Shown here one piece after another: positions 43,380-52,211 of a stretch of 64,000 bases of DNA (position 1 is its first letter; each line of letters opens with the position of its first letter). The DNA comes from Acidimicrobiales bacterium. GTDB taxonomy: Bacteria > Actinomycetota > Acidimicrobiia > Acidimicrobiales > CADCSY01. The DNA is taken from contig DATKDW010000062.1 of NCBI GenBank assembly GCA_035512495.1, positions 135,660 to 199,659 on the forward strand, written 5' to 3'. Both the position numbers and the translations under genes were made by a program. The notes beneath the pieces are model-generated. The model worked only from the letters and a program-made list of their open reading frames with translations. It made no database searches and was not told the origin of the DNA.

Positions 43380-44288
43380 ATGTGGTCTCCCCTCCCCCTC
43401 CGCAACACCGCCGTAGGCGTCGCCCTCACCTTGCTCGCCACGGCCTGCGGCGGCGGCGACGATGCCGCCCCTGAGCGGGTCGCAGACACCACCACGCCCG
43501 CACCCACCACCACCGAGGCGCGACCGGCGGCCGAGACCGACAGCGAGGCCCTCGAGGAGACGACCCAGCCCGTGGACCCCGCCTTCGCCCGCCCGGCGTG
43601 GCTCGGCACCCGCGAGCTCCCCCTTCGGCCCGACGGGCTCGGCGAGATCCAGCCCACCCCACCCGAGCTCGACCCCCGGGCGCTCGCCACGCCCTCCGAG
43701 CTGCCCCCACCCGCCGACGACCGCTATGCCTCGAGCGTGAGCGTCGTGGCACCCGACGTCGTCGCCCGATCCACGTACAACGACACCTGCCCTGTCGGCC
43801 TCGACGAGCTGCGGTACCTGAACGTGTCGCACTGGGGCTTCGACGGGCTGCACCACACCGGCGAGCTCCTCGTCCACGCCGACCACGCCGACGACGTCGT
43901 CGAGGTGTTCCGCCGAGTCCACGAGGCGCGCTTCCCCATCGAGGAGATGCGCATCACCGAGGCTCACGAGCTCGATGCCCACCCCACCGGTGACGGCAAC
44001 AACACGGGCGCCTTCGTGTGCCGGGTTTCGAGAGCCGCCGACCCGACCTGGTCGGAGCACGCCTACGGCCGGGCGGTCGACATCAACCCGTTCCACAACC
44101 CCTACGTGCGCGACGACATGGTGATCCCGGAGCTGGCCTCGACCTACGTCGACCGCGCCGACGACCGTCCGGGGATGATCCAGGCGGGCGGCCCGGTCGT
44201 CGAGGCCTTCGCCGCCGTGGGCTGGTCCTGGGGCGGGGACTGGCGCTCGTCGAAGGACTACATGCACTTCTCCGTCAGCGGCCGTTAG
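43380..44288 (+). CDS. M15 family D-alanyl-D-alanine carboxypeptidase-like lipoprotein
   Basis: 302 residues: short signal with lipobox LATAC (Cys about 23), Thr/Pro-rich linker, and an M15 peptidase domain with zinc ligands in SEHAYGRAVDINPFHNP (His and Asp, about 223-235) and YMHFS near the C-terminus. It trims peptidoglycan peptides outside the membrane. ATG 9 bases after a TACCGT -10 (43365-43370). Upstream helicase gene ends 53 bp before. Confidence 0.9.
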   Translation: MWSPLPLRNTAVGVALTLLATACGGGDDAAPERVADTTTPAPTTTEARPAAETDSEALEETTQPVDPAFARPAWLGTRELPLRPDGLGEIQPTPPELDPRALATPSELPPPADDRYASSVSVVAPDVVARSTYNDTCPVGLDELRYLNVSHWGFDGLHHTGELLVHADHADDVVEVFRRVHEARFPIEEMRITEAHELDAHPTGDGNNTGAFVCRVSRAADPTWSEHAYGRAVDINPFHNPYVRDDMVIPELASTYVDRADDRPGMIQAGGPVVEAFAAVGWSWGGDWRSSKDYMHFSVSGR

Positions 44289-44312
44289 TCGGCCCTCCGT
44301 CAGGCGCGGCGA

Positions 44313-45473
44313 TCAGGCCGCCACCGTCACCGGGGCCATCCCCATCATCTCGGCGAAGTTGCCCGCGTAGAAGCGCTCCTGCGCCTCGTCGTCAACGCCC
44401 TCGAGGCACCCGCGGAACTTGCGGAGCGGGTCGCGGCCGCCCTCGGGGTGGGGGTAGTCGGACGAGAAGAGGAAGAGCTCGGCGCCGCCCTGCTCGATGA
44501 GCCAGTCGACGGGCTCGTCGGGGAAGGGGGTGAACTTGAGGTGCCGGCGGACGTACTCCGACGGCGCCAGCTCGAGTCGCTGGAGGGGCTCCTCGGTGCG
44601 GGCGAAGGACTTCACCGCCAGGTCGAGCCGCCGCATCCACGAGGGGACCCACAGCGCACCGTGCTCGATGCAGCCGCCCCGCAGGTCCGGGAAGCGGTCG
44701 AACATCCCGTCGAGGATCATCGCCGCGAGGAAGACCTCGGGCGAGTGGTGGACGGCCATGTAGTCCTTGGCGCGGATGTTCTCGCCGCCGCCAAGGTGGT
44801 CGACGACCGGCATGTCGTTGTTGTGGAAGGCACGGTCGAGGATCTTGCCGCCGCCACCGATGTGGTTCACGAACGGGACCCCTGCCTCCTCGAGGGTCGC
44901 CCAGAAGGGGTGGAGGTCGGGGTGGGTCGGCGAGCGGTCGCCCGCCGCTGTGGAGGGCACCATGACCGCTGCGGCACCGAGGGAGAGGGCCTCATCGAGC
45001 GCGGTCCGGGCACGGTCGGGGTCGACCAGCGGCACGTTGGCCACCGGGAGCAGGCGCTCGTCGTGGGCACAGAAGTCGGCCACGGCCCGGTTGTGGGCGA
45101 GCGTGCCGCCGTAGAGGAGGTCGAGGTCACGCCCGCCGTACTGGACCGGTGCGAAGGTCGAGAACACGAGCTGGGCCTCGAAGCCGAGGAGGTCGAGCAC
45201 CCGGCTCCGCTCGGCGGGGTCGAAGGCTCCCATGGCCAGCCAGCCCTTGTCGGTCATCAGGCGCTCCTCGCCCTTGGCCAGCGCCTCGGGGTCCTCCGCG
45301 CGCGCCGCGGCGCGGGCCTGGGCCTTGTCGAGCAGCTCGCTCAACCCGGGGGCACCCGTGATCGGCCGGAGCTTCTCCCGGATGTCGGGATCGGCGTAGC
45401 CGGCGAGCCAGTCGCCCAGCTCCATCAGGTGGCTGTCGGCGTCGTAGAAGACGCGCCCCTCGGCGTACGGCAT
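44313..45473 (-). CDS. Amidohydrolase 2 (ACMSD-like) family protein
   Basis: 386 residues. TIM-barrel metal hydrolase: DADSHLME opening (metal-binding DxxxH variant), NHIGGGGK, HLGGGENIRAKDYMAVHHSPE, GGCIEHGALWVPSW and FLFSSDYPHPEGG with the conserved metal Asp. Family members decarboxylate or hydrolyse aromatic or acyl acids. Two Met codons compete; 45473 is chosen because AGGGGG ends 6 bases upstream, 45479 is possible. A perfect palindrome overlaps the promoter. Confidence 0.87.
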   Translation of the reverse strand: MPYAEGRVFYDADSHLMELGDWLAGYADPDIREKLRPITGAPGLSELLDKAQARAAARAEDPEALAKGEERLMTDKGWLAMGAFDPAERSRVLDLLGFEAQLVFSTFAPVQYGGRDLDLLYGGTLAHNRAVADFCAHDERLLPVANVPLVDPDRARTALDEALSLGAAAVMVPSTAAGDRSPTHPDLHPFWATLEEAGVPFVNHIGGGGKILDRAFHNNDMPVVDHLGGGENIRAKDYMAVHHSPEVFLAAMILDGMFDRFPDLRGGCIEHGALWVPSWMRRLDLAVKSFARTEEPLQRLELAPSEYVRRHLKFTPFPDEPVDWLIEQGGAELFLFSSDYPHPEGGRDPLRKFRGCLEGVDDEAQERFYAGNFAEMMGMAPVTVAA

Positions 45474-45528
45474 TGGCATCCCCCTGTGCTGGTGTCGCGC
45501 GAGCCGCTCGTGGCGACCAGTTGCCGAC

Positions 45529-45560
45529 ACCATAGCCCTCGACTTGACCCGTGGGTCAAG
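45529..45560 (-). promoter_or_regulatory. Promoter and 18-bp palindromic operator of the amidohydrolase gene
   Basis: CTTGACCC (45543-45550) and GGGTCAAG (45553-45560) are perfect 8-base arms around GT. On the minus strand the dyad supplies a TTGACC -35 and abuts a TATGGT -10 (45529-45534). A repressor bound here would block polymerase. TTGACC/GGTCAA arms are common in TetR-family operators. Confidence 0.75.
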
Positions 45561-45598
45561 AAAGACGGCGAGAAGGGCTGCGCCGGCGGGGCGTGACC

Positions 45599-45781
45599 TC
45601 AGCCTCGGATCTCGCGCCAGGGGGCGTCGCGGTTGCGCACCAGCTGCAGGCCGCACCCGGTGCACGAGCCCCGCTCGAGGGCGGCGGTGCGTCGGGCGTC
45701 GTCGGCCGGGCGGGGGCACACGGGGGTGCCGCACTCCGGGCACCCGTCGGCCCGGGAGGGACGGTCGGTCTCCTCGCTCAC
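45599..45781 (-). CDS. Small zinc-ribbon protein
   Basis: 60 residues with two Cys pairs, CPECGTPVCPRP and CTGCGLQLV, spaced about 28 residues apart, the pattern of a zinc ribbon; a fifth Cys follows the first pair. Charged ends. GTG at 45781 is the only start that keeps the whole ribbon without a long Arg-rich extension. Unknown function; could bind RNA or a partner protein. Divergent from the DUF3039 gene. Confidence 0.65.
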   Translation of the reverse strand: MSEETDRPSRADGCPECGTPVCPRPADDARRTAALERGSCTGCGLQLVRNRDAPWREIRG

Positions 45782-45870
45782 CCGCCCATCGTCGCACGGC
45801 CGCTGCCGCGAACAGTGCAGACCTGCCCGCCGCACCCGCGGTGCCGCGTCGCTGGGGCATCATGGAGCCC

Positions 45871-46095
45871 ATGAGCGACACCACCACCGAGGTCGCGCCC
45901 GTCCAGCCCGATCTCGACGACGGCGACCACGAGCGCATGGCGCACTACGTGAACAAGGTCGATGCCGTGCGCTCCAACGTCACCGGAGAGCCCGTCGTCG
46001 CCCTCTGCGGCAAGCGCTGGGTGCCGAACCGCCTCCCCGAGAAGTACCCCGTCTGTCAGACCTGCGCCGAGATCCTGGCCTCCCTCACCAAGTGA
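45871..46095 (+). CDS. DUF3039 domain-containing protein
   Basis: 74 residues. The actinobacterial DUF3039 core is complete: HERMAHYVNKVDAVRSNVTGEPVVALCGKRWVPNRLPEKYPVCQTCAEILASL, with one Cys in ALCGK and a CxxC pair, suggesting a metal or redox site. Function unknown. ATG at 45871 has GGAG 4-5 bases upstream; ATG at 45862 is an alternative. DUF3097 follows 26 bp downstream; the two are often neighbours in Actinobacteria. Confidence 0.88.
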   Translation: MSDTTTEVAPVQPDLDDGDHERMAHYVNKVDAVRSNVTGEPVVALCGKRWVPNRLPEKYPVCQTCAEILASLTK

Positions 46096-46121
46096 CCCTC
46101 GTGGTCTAGGTTCGCCCGCCC

Positions 46122-46946
46122 ATGGAGCGGCGACGGCGTGGCGGCATCCTGAGCGGACCGGTCGACGGGCCCGAACGCGCCCGTGCGGCGTACCCCGACG
46201 TCGAGGCCACCGCCGGCCTGCGGGTCGTCCACCGTGCCACGGGGATGCGGGGCGCGGTGATCCGCGTCGAACGCGACGCCGCTGTGCTGCGCACGCCCAC
46301 CGGCGGCGAGCGCCTCTTCCGCTTGGCGCCCGGAGCGTTCAGCGTCGACGGGCGGGTGGTCAGCCTGGTCCGCCCCCAGCCAACTTCCGCCTCGTCAGCG
46401 CCAGCGCGCACCGCCTCGGGATCCGTGTCGGTCGGTCCGGCGCCGGCCAAGGTGGCGCGGGCCAGCAGGATCCTCGTGGAGGGGATCCACGACGCCGCCC
46501 TCGTCGAGCGCGTCTGGGGCGACGACCTCCGGGTGGAGGGGATCGTGGTCGAGCGCCTCGACGGCCTCGACGACGTGGCTGGCGTCGTCCGGGCCTTCGC
46601 CCCGACGGCGGGCCGGCGCCTGGGGATCCTCGTGGACCACCTGGTGCCGGGCAGCAAGGAGGCACGACTGGTCGCCGAGGTCACCCACCCGCACGTCCTC
46701 GTCACTGGCACGCCCTACGTCGACGTCTGGCAGGCCGTCCGACCGCACGTGGTCGGCATCGAGGCGTGGCCGGTGGTGCCCAAGGGCCGTCCGTGGAAGG
46801 AGGGCATCTGCGCTGCCCTCGACGAGGACCACCCCGGTGCGCTGTGGCGACGCATCCTGGCCAGCGTTGAGAGCTACGCCGACCTCGAGCCGTCGTTCGT
46901 CGGCGCCGTGGAGTCGTTGATCGACTTCCTCACCGAGGAGGGCTGA
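46122..46946 (+). CDS. DUF3097 family protein
   Basis: 274 residues matching the actinobacterial DUF3097 family along its length: N-terminal barrel-like part (about 25-90, GLRVVHRATGMRGAVIRVERDAAVLR), then a TOPRIM-like part ILVEGIHDAALVERVWGDDLRVEGIVVERLDG (Glu of VEG) and LGILVDHLVPGSKEARL (DxD-like), ending ESLIDFLTEEG. The TOPRIM likeness suggests nucleic-acid metal chemistry; role unknown. ATG 9 bases after TAGGTT (46107-46112). Confidence 0.88.
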   Translation: MERRRRGGILSGPVDGPERARAAYPDVEATAGLRVVHRATGMRGAVIRVERDAAVLRTPTGGERLFRLAPGAFSVDGRVVSLVRPQPTSASSAPARTASGSVSVGPAPAKVARASRILVEGIHDAALVERVWGDDLRVEGIVVERLDGLDDVAGVVRAFAPTAGRRLGILVDHLVPGSKEARLVAEVTHPHVLVTGTPYVDVWQAVRPHVVGIEAWPVVPKGRPWKEGICAALDEDHPGALWRRILASVESYADLEPSFVGAVESLIDFLTEEG

Positions 46947-46966
46947 GGGGCCGGAGGGACCATCGG

Positions 46967-48496
46967 TCACGACGGGGCGCGCTCGAACGGCCCGTCGGCC
47001 CGGAAGGCCCCCTGCTCGGGACGGAGGGGCACCGCCTCGGGCGTGCGCGCCCGGGTCCCCGGCCGCACCTCGAAGGGCGGTGACCACGACGACGACCACC
47101 CCACCAGCCGGTCGAGCGACGCTTCGTCGAGGACCGCCCCGCCGTTGTCGAAGAGCAGGAAGGCGATGGCCTTGGCGGTGACCCAGCCGTGCACTGCCTC
47201 GGCCGAGAGCGGGTGGCCCAGCGCGTCGCGCAGGGCGTCGAGCTCCTCGCCGCGCGCCGGCGCATAGGGCGACAGGACCTGCAAGGCCGCCGCCGCGGCG
47301 TCGTCGACGGACGCATCGATCCACGCCGAGCCCACACCCCACGTCCCCGACCGTGGCGGTGGGCGTCCCGACGCCACGGCCAGCCAGGCGGCGACCGCGT
47401 CCGGTGGCAGGGCGAGGAAGGCGGCGTCGGCGGCGACGAGCGTCGGCGCGCCTCGGTCGAACGGGACCCGCAGCGGCGTGACCCCGCGGTCGCGGAGGGC
47501 ACGTTCGAACGCCCCCGCCACCTCGCCCCACGGCGACGCCGCGTCGACGTAGACCGCAGCACGCTCGCCGACACCCGATGACGGGTAGGCGCGGGCCACG
47601 GCGAGGCGGGCCTGGGCCTCGAGCGGACTGGCGAGGGAGGTGACAGCGCCCCGCAGCGGCGCGTCGGTGACGTGCAGGGTCTCGAACAGCACGCCCTCGA
47701 CCCACGGCGGCATCGCACCGCCGTCGGCGGCCACGGCGGCGGCGCCGAGGTTCACCGACGCCACCGCCCCCGAGGTGGGGCCATCGGTGCCCACCGTGAG
47801 AACAGGCCGGCCGCCGACCCCTCCGGCCTCGTTGAGCAGCCGCAGGTAGGCCCGGAACCCCTCGGCCGCCACGGAGCCGTCGCCGTCGAGGACCACGAGC
47901 AGCTCATCCGCCCCGCCCGCGGTCGGGCCGGCCGACACGTCCCCGCCGGATCCACCCCCGCCGCCGGCGTCGGCCTGTCCGCCGGCCTGACCCCCGGCCG
48001 ACGGGGATGCCCCACCCTCCGGAGCGCCCGGTGGCGGGAGCGCCACGAACGGCGGAGGCTCCGGCGCCCCCGGTGCCGGACCGGCGCCGTCGGGACCGGG
48101 CAACCCCTCCCTGTCCACCCCGGCCCGGGGCTCGACCGGTGCGGTGGGCGACGTCGCCACCCGATCGTCGGTGGCGTCGCGGCCAGCGGTCACGAGGAGC
48201 CCGGCGAGGACGACGATCGCGGCGGCTGCGGCGGTCAGGCGCACGAGGGCGGGCGGCGGACCGGCGAGGCTGGCAGTCACCCGCCGGTGGAGGCGACGCG
48301 GCATGGGTGGCGCGGGCAGAAGGGACGCCTCGAGCCGCTGGCGGAGATCCTCGGGAACCGGCCGGGCCGCTTCAGCACCGACGAGGACGGGCGCCACCCC
48401 CGTGAGCCCGATCTCGAGGTCCGCTCTCAGGAGGGGCGGCAGCGGACGCGGCCGGTCGATCCCTTCGAAGAGCTCGGCGAGGTCCCGCTCGCTCAC
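46967..48496 (-). CDS. Membrane protein: anti-sigma-like anchor with extracellular ligand-binding-protein-like domain
   Basis: 509 residues. Cytoplasmic N-terminus of about 80 residues (VSERDLAELFEGIDRPRPLPPLL) without zinc-binding Cys/His, one membrane helix (about 82-103), a Pro/Gly/Ala linker (about 110-190), then a domain of about 300 residues resembling type I periplasmic binding proteins (LivJ-like; ADELLVVLDGDGSVAAEGFRAYLRLLNEAGGVGGRPVLTV). The GTG start overlaps the ECF sigma stop by four bases. The order sigma-anchor and the coupling suggest an anti-sigma factor that senses a small ligand; no experimental relative is known to me. Confidence 0.68.
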   Translation of the reverse strand: MSERDLAELFEGIDRPRPLPPLLRADLEIGLTGVAPVLVGAEAARPVPEDLRQRLEASLLPAPPMPRRLHRRVTASLAGPPPALVRLTAAAAAIVVLAGLLVTAGRDATDDRVATSPTAPVEPRAGVDREGLPGPDGAGPAPGAPEPPPFVALPPPGAPEGGASPSAGGQAGGQADAGGGGGSGGDVSAGPTAGGADELLVVLDGDGSVAAEGFRAYLRLLNEAGGVGGRPVLTVGTDGPTSGAVASVNLGAAAVAADGGAMPPWVEGVLFETLHVTDAPLRGAVTSLASPLEAQARLAVARAYPSSGVGERAAVYVDAASPWGEVAGAFERALRDRGVTPLRVPFDRGAPTLVAADAAFLALPPDAVAAWLAVASGRPPPRSGTWGVGSAWIDASVDDAAAAALQVLSPYAPARGEELDALRDALGHPLSAEAVHGWVTAKAIAFLLFDNGGAVLDEASLDRLVGWSSSWSPPFEVRPGTRARTPEAVPLRPEQGAFRADGPFERAPS

Positions 48497-49026
48497 GTCG
48501 CCACCTCGAGCTCGACGCGCAGGGCGTCGCGCGCCCGTTGGAGGAGGGACTGGACCTGCACGCGCGTGCGGCCGAGGTCGGCAGCGATCTCGGCGACGGC
48601 GCGGCCGTCGAGGTACTTCATCACCAGGACCTGCCGGTGCGGGACCGACAGGCGCCCGAGCGCACGCACCACCGCGTCGCGCTCGGTGATCACGTCGAAG
48701 CCGGTGCTCTCCGGCGGCTCGGGCACCGCTGCGAGGCCGCGACGCGCCTCCGCCTGCCGTCGCTCGGCCTCGTAGTGGCGCGCCAGGCGCCTGGACGCGA
48801 TCGAGCACAGCCAGGTCGTGACCGCCGAGTCGCCCCGGAACGACGACGCGCCACGCATGGCCTCCAGGAACGTGTCCTGGACGATGTCGGCGGCCGCCTC
48901 ATCGTCCCCGCCCACCCTCGCGAACACGTAGCCGTAGAGCACCGGTCCGGCCTCGTCGAGGAGGCGGCGGACGGCAGCGTGGTCGCCGGTGGCAGCCGCG
49001 CGCAGCCAGGCCGCGTCATCGCTCAC
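48493..49026 (-). CDS. ECF-type RNA polymerase sigma factor
   Basis: 177 residues. Region 2: VLYGYVFARVGGDDEAAADIVQDTFLEAMRGASSFRGDSAVTTWLCSIASRRLARHYEAE (about 28-87); region 4: LGRLSVPHRQVLVMKYLDGRAVAEIAADLGRTRVQVQSLLQRARDALRVEL (about 120-172). It directs polymerase to a dedicated promoter class. GTG at 49026 is chosen; the frame remains open upstream. Stop overlaps the next gene by four bases, and the beta-propeller gene ends 19 bp upstream, so the three form one unit. Confidence 0.92.
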   Translation of the reverse strand: MSDDAAWLRAAATGDHAAVRRLLDEAGPVLYGYVFARVGGDDEAAADIVQDTFLEAMRGASSFRGDSAVTTWLCSIASRRLARHYEAERRQAEARRGLAAVPEPPESTGFDVITERDAVVRALGRLSVPHRQVLVMKYLDGRAVAEIAADLGRTRVQVQSLLQRARDALRVELEVAT

Positions 49027-49045
49027 CGCGAACACACGGCCGGCG

Positions 49046-51127
49046 TCAGCTGCCGGGCCCGGGGAGCAACCCGGGCGTCGTCGTGGTGGTCGTGGACGAC
49101 GGCGGCGGCTCGGGGGGCGGCTCGCAGCGAACGGCGTCGTCGTACTCGAGGGCGGACAGAGGCCGGAGGTCGTCGAGGTCGTCGACGCGGACCCCTGCGG
49201 CAGAGAACGTGTAGAGGGCACCGTCGATGACGCGTGACCGGCGGATCGACACCGTGCAGGTCCCGTCCTCACCGGTGCGGTGCTCGACGCGGCCCACCTC
49301 GGAGATCGACGAGGTGGTGACCTCGAGGGCGACCGCTCCGTCGAAGCCCCGGCCGTCGAACAGGGGCAGGACGGCGCGCCCCGGGCTCGGCCACCACGTG
49401 AAGGCCCGGTGGTCGTTCTCCACCGCCGAGAACGTACCCCGCTCGCCCAGGCGGAGGTGGGCGATGCGCCGCGGGCGGGTGGCGTCGGTGACGTCGAAGA
49501 GCGAGACCTGGGTGCCGTCGACCATGCCGTCCTCGTCCGGGTCGTCCTGGCCGATCCCGAGGAGGATGCCGTCGCCGACGGGGTGCAGGTAGGCCGAGAA
49601 CCCCGGGACCTTCAGCTCACCGAGCACCCTGGGAGCGCGGGGATCAGCGAGGTCGATGACGTAGAGCGGGTCGACCAGGCGATAGGTCACCACGTAGCCA
49701 CGGTCGCCCATGAAGCGCACGGCGTAGATCCGCTCGGTCGGTCCGAGCCCGGTGACGGCGCCGATCGGCACCAGGGCTGCGCCCTCCTGGCGGAGTACCG
49801 TCACCGTGCTGGTGCTGGCGTCGCCATCCCCGAGCGTCGTTGCCACCCGCAGGTCGCCGCCGTGCTCGGACATGGCCCACTGCGCCAAGTTGCCGCCGCC
49901 GCCGCCGAGGAACGGGCGGAGGAGGTGACCGGCGACCGCACCGGACGCCTCGTAGCGAGTGCGGTGGGGCTGGCGCACGTCGAAGCGGTGGACGTGGGTC
50001 ACCTCGTCCCCGGGGCGCGCGCGCCCGTCGTCCGGCCACACCCCTGCCGCCACGTAGAGGTGGCTCCTGCTGGCGTAGACCTCATGGGCGGCAGCGACGA
50101 TCGAGGTCGAGTCCACCAGCTCGCCGGCTGCGGGGTCGAGGGTCAGCACCGTGGTGGTCCCGAACCCGGAGAAGGTCCCCGGGGTGAGGACGCCCCCGCA
50201 CCCGGCCGGCGTTGCCACCTCGGGAAGCCAGTCGCCGAGGGAGGAACGGTCGACGACCTCCCGGTTGCGGGCGAGCGCCTCGGCAACCGCTGCGTCGTCT
50301 CGTCCCGCCGGGTGGGTGAAGCGCAGCGAGGGCCCGTCGCTGGCCACGACGAGGCGGACCACCCCGTCGGCCGACCGAGCCGACACGTGGTGCCCCGACA
50401 CGGTCACGTCACTGGTGACGGTGGCGGCCGCGGCGTCGCCGACGTTGACGACGACGACTCGTGTCGCCGGCCGATCGGCCCGCACCCGGCTGATCACCAC
50501 AGCGTGGTCGCCCACGAGGAGCATCTCGGCGTCGTACCCCACGCCCAGCGCCACCGTGGACGCGACCGCGAGCCCGCTCCCCTCGCGGGTGAGGACGCGC
50601 AGGTGGCCGTCGAAGAGCGTGACGATGCGCGTGCTCGAGTTCTTGACGATGTCGGGCTCGTCGACCCCCTGCTCCTGCACGTTGGTGGTCGAGTACCCCC
50701 CGTCACCACCCGACCCCGCCGTCGCCTGTCCTCCGCCTGACCCGTCGGCGCTCGATTCGGGCATGGTGGCGGCGCCGCCGATCCCCGGCAGCCCCCAGGG
50801 CGTGACCCGTTCGAGGCCCTCTCGCTTGAGGTCGGCCAGGACCTCCTGACAGGTGCCGGCGGCCCGCAGCGAGACCGGCGCCACGGCGACAGGTGTGGGC
50901 GGGACCGCCGGGTCCGGTCGGCCCTCGCCGGCTTCGACGACGGGGTCAGGCTGTCGCGCTCGGAGGCGCCACGCCGAGGGCGCGCCCGCTCCCGCCGTCT
51001 CGGATCCGGTCCCCAGGGCAGCCGTCACCGGCGCCGTGTCGTCGCCACCGTCGGCGCTCACCGCCACGACCAGACCGGCTACGAGGAGGACCCCGATCAC
51101 CACCGCCAGACTGCGTCGTGCCTGCAT
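49046..51127 (-). CDS. Secreted beta-propeller domain-containing protein
   Basis: 693 residues: membrane anchor or signal (about 5-24, LAVVIGVLLVAGLVVAVSA), low-complexity linker, then the beta-propeller family domain (about 150-670) beginning YSTTNVQEQGVDEPDIVKNSSTRIVTLFDGHLRVL and with repeated strands such as RIYAVRFMGDRGYVVTYRLVDPLYVIDLADPRAPRVLGEL. A Pro/Thr tail closes it. Role unknown; extracytoplasmic. GAGGGGAG lies upstream of the ATG. It heads the group with the ECF sigma and its anchor. Confidence 0.87.
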   Translation of the reverse strand: MQARRSLAVVIGVLLVAGLVVAVSADGGDDTAPVTAALGTGSETAGAGAPSAWRLRARQPDPVVEAGEGRPDPAVPPTPVAVAPVSLRAAGTCQEVLADLKREGLERVTPWGLPGIGGAATMPESSADGSGGGQATAGSGGDGGYSTTNVQEQGVDEPDIVKNSSTRIVTLFDGHLRVLTREGSGLAVASTVALGVGYDAEMLLVGDHAVVISRVRADRPATRVVVVNVGDAAAATVTSDVTVSGHHVSARSADGVVRLVVASDGPSLRFTHPAGRDDAAVAEALARNREVVDRSSLGDWLPEVATPAGCGGVLTPGTFSGFGTTTVLTLDPAAGELVDSTSIVAAAHEVYASRSHLYVAAGVWPDDGRARPGDEVTHVHRFDVRQPHRTRYEASGAVAGHLLRPFLGGGGGNLAQWAMSEHGGDLRVATTLGDGDASTSTVTVLRQEGAALVPIGAVTGLGPTERIYAVRFMGDRGYVVTYRLVDPLYVIDLADPRAPRVLGELKVPGFSAYLHPVGDGILLGIGQDDPDEDGMVDGTQVSLFDVTDATRPRRIAHLRLGERGTFSAVENDHRAFTWWPSPGRAVLPLFDGRGFDGAVALEVTTSSISEVGRVEHRTGEDGTCTVSIRRSRVIDGALYTFSAAGVRVDDLDDLRPLSALEYDDAVRCEPPPEPPPSSTTTTTTPGLLPGPGS

Positions 51128-51245
51128 CGCCACTCCCCTCACCTGCCGGTCGCTGGACGGACCGGTGCACATGAGTGCGCGAGAGATGCCGCGATCAACC
51201 GCGAACACCGCGAATCCTTGCTCGGGTCGCGGTGACGCCGCCGGC

Positions 51246-52211
51246 TCATGCCGCGGAAGCGGCCTCCATTGCTGCGGCCTCGATGGCCGCCGCCACCTGG
51301 TCGGGGGCCTCAATCGGGAGCATGTGACCAAAGCCGTCCAGAGTGACCAGCTCTGCCCCGGGGATGACGTCGGCCAGCTCTGCCGCCCGACCTGGCGGTG
51401 TCAACCGGTCGTGGGGACCGACGAGGATGGTGACCGGCACCCCGATGGCGGCGATGCCCTCGCGGAGGTCCATCGCCTGCATGGCAGTGAGCAGACCGGC
51501 CCGGGTCTCTGGAGGGCAGGCGAGGAACTGGTCGCGGGTGAGCACGAGGTGGTTCCGGCACACCATCTTCCCCAGCGAACCTCGCACGAGGGCGTGACCG
51601 ACGGGCGAGGCAAGCGCACGAGCCAGCCGGGGGCTGGCGACCACCGTCGCCGCGGTCGCGTCGCGGGTCCCCTGGCTCAGCCCGGAGGCAGCGGTGCTCA
51701 CGAGGACGATCGCGGTGGCCCGCTCGTCGAGGACATCGAGGTGGTGCGAGGCCAGCGCCTGGATGGTCATCCCGCCCATCGAGTGACCGGCGAGCACCGC
51801 GCCGCGCAGGTCGAGCTGCTCGAGCACCGCCGCCAGGTCAGCGCCGAGGCGGGCGATGGTGAAGCCGTCGGAGCCCACCGTCGACGAGCCGTGGCCTCGC
51901 TGGTCGTAGAGCACGACCCGGTGGCCGGAGCGGAGGAGCCGGTGGGCGACCGGGGCCCACAGCTCCCGGGCGTTGGTCCACCCGTGGGCCAGGACGATCG
52001 TCGGCCCGGCGCCGGCGTCGGTCACCGCCAGCTCGGCGCCGTCGTCGGTGATGACGGTGCGGGCCTCCCCGGCGGGCAGCAGGCGCTCCTCGGGCCGGCA
52101 GGGGTCCTCCGCGGCAGCCCAGCGGGCGTCGGCCCGGCGAGCGGCGACGGCGGCGACTCCGGCAGCGGCGAGCGTGGCGGTGAGGGCGAGGGTCCGGCGA
52201 CTGGGAGCCAT
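51246..52211 (-). CDS. Alpha/beta hydrolase (last gene of the BVMO operon)
   Basis: 321 residues: N-terminal hydrophobic stretch (TLALTATLAAAGVAAVAAR, possibly an anchor), then the fold with LAHGWTNARELW, nucleophile GHSMGG (about 133-138), Asp in VGPHDRLTP and His in GFGHMLPIE. As an esterase or lactonase it could open the ester made by the BVMO upstream. Its ATG overlaps the SDR stop by one base (TGATG), so translation is coupled. Confidence 0.9.
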   Translation of the reverse strand: MAPSRRTLALTATLAAAGVAAVAARRADARWAAAEDPCRPEERLLPAGEARTVITDDGAELAVTDAGAGPTIVLAHGWTNARELWAPVAHRLLRSGHRVVLYDQRGHGSSTVGSDGFTIARLGADLAAVLEQLDLRGAVLAGHSMGGMTIQALASHHLDVLDERATAIVLVSTAASGLSQGTRDATAATVVASPRLARALASPVGHALVRGSLGKMVCRNHLVLTRDQFLACPPETRAGLLTAMQAMDLREGIAAIGVPVTILVGPHDRLTPPGRAAELADVIPGAELVTLDGFGHMLPIEAPDQVAAAIEAAAMEAASAA

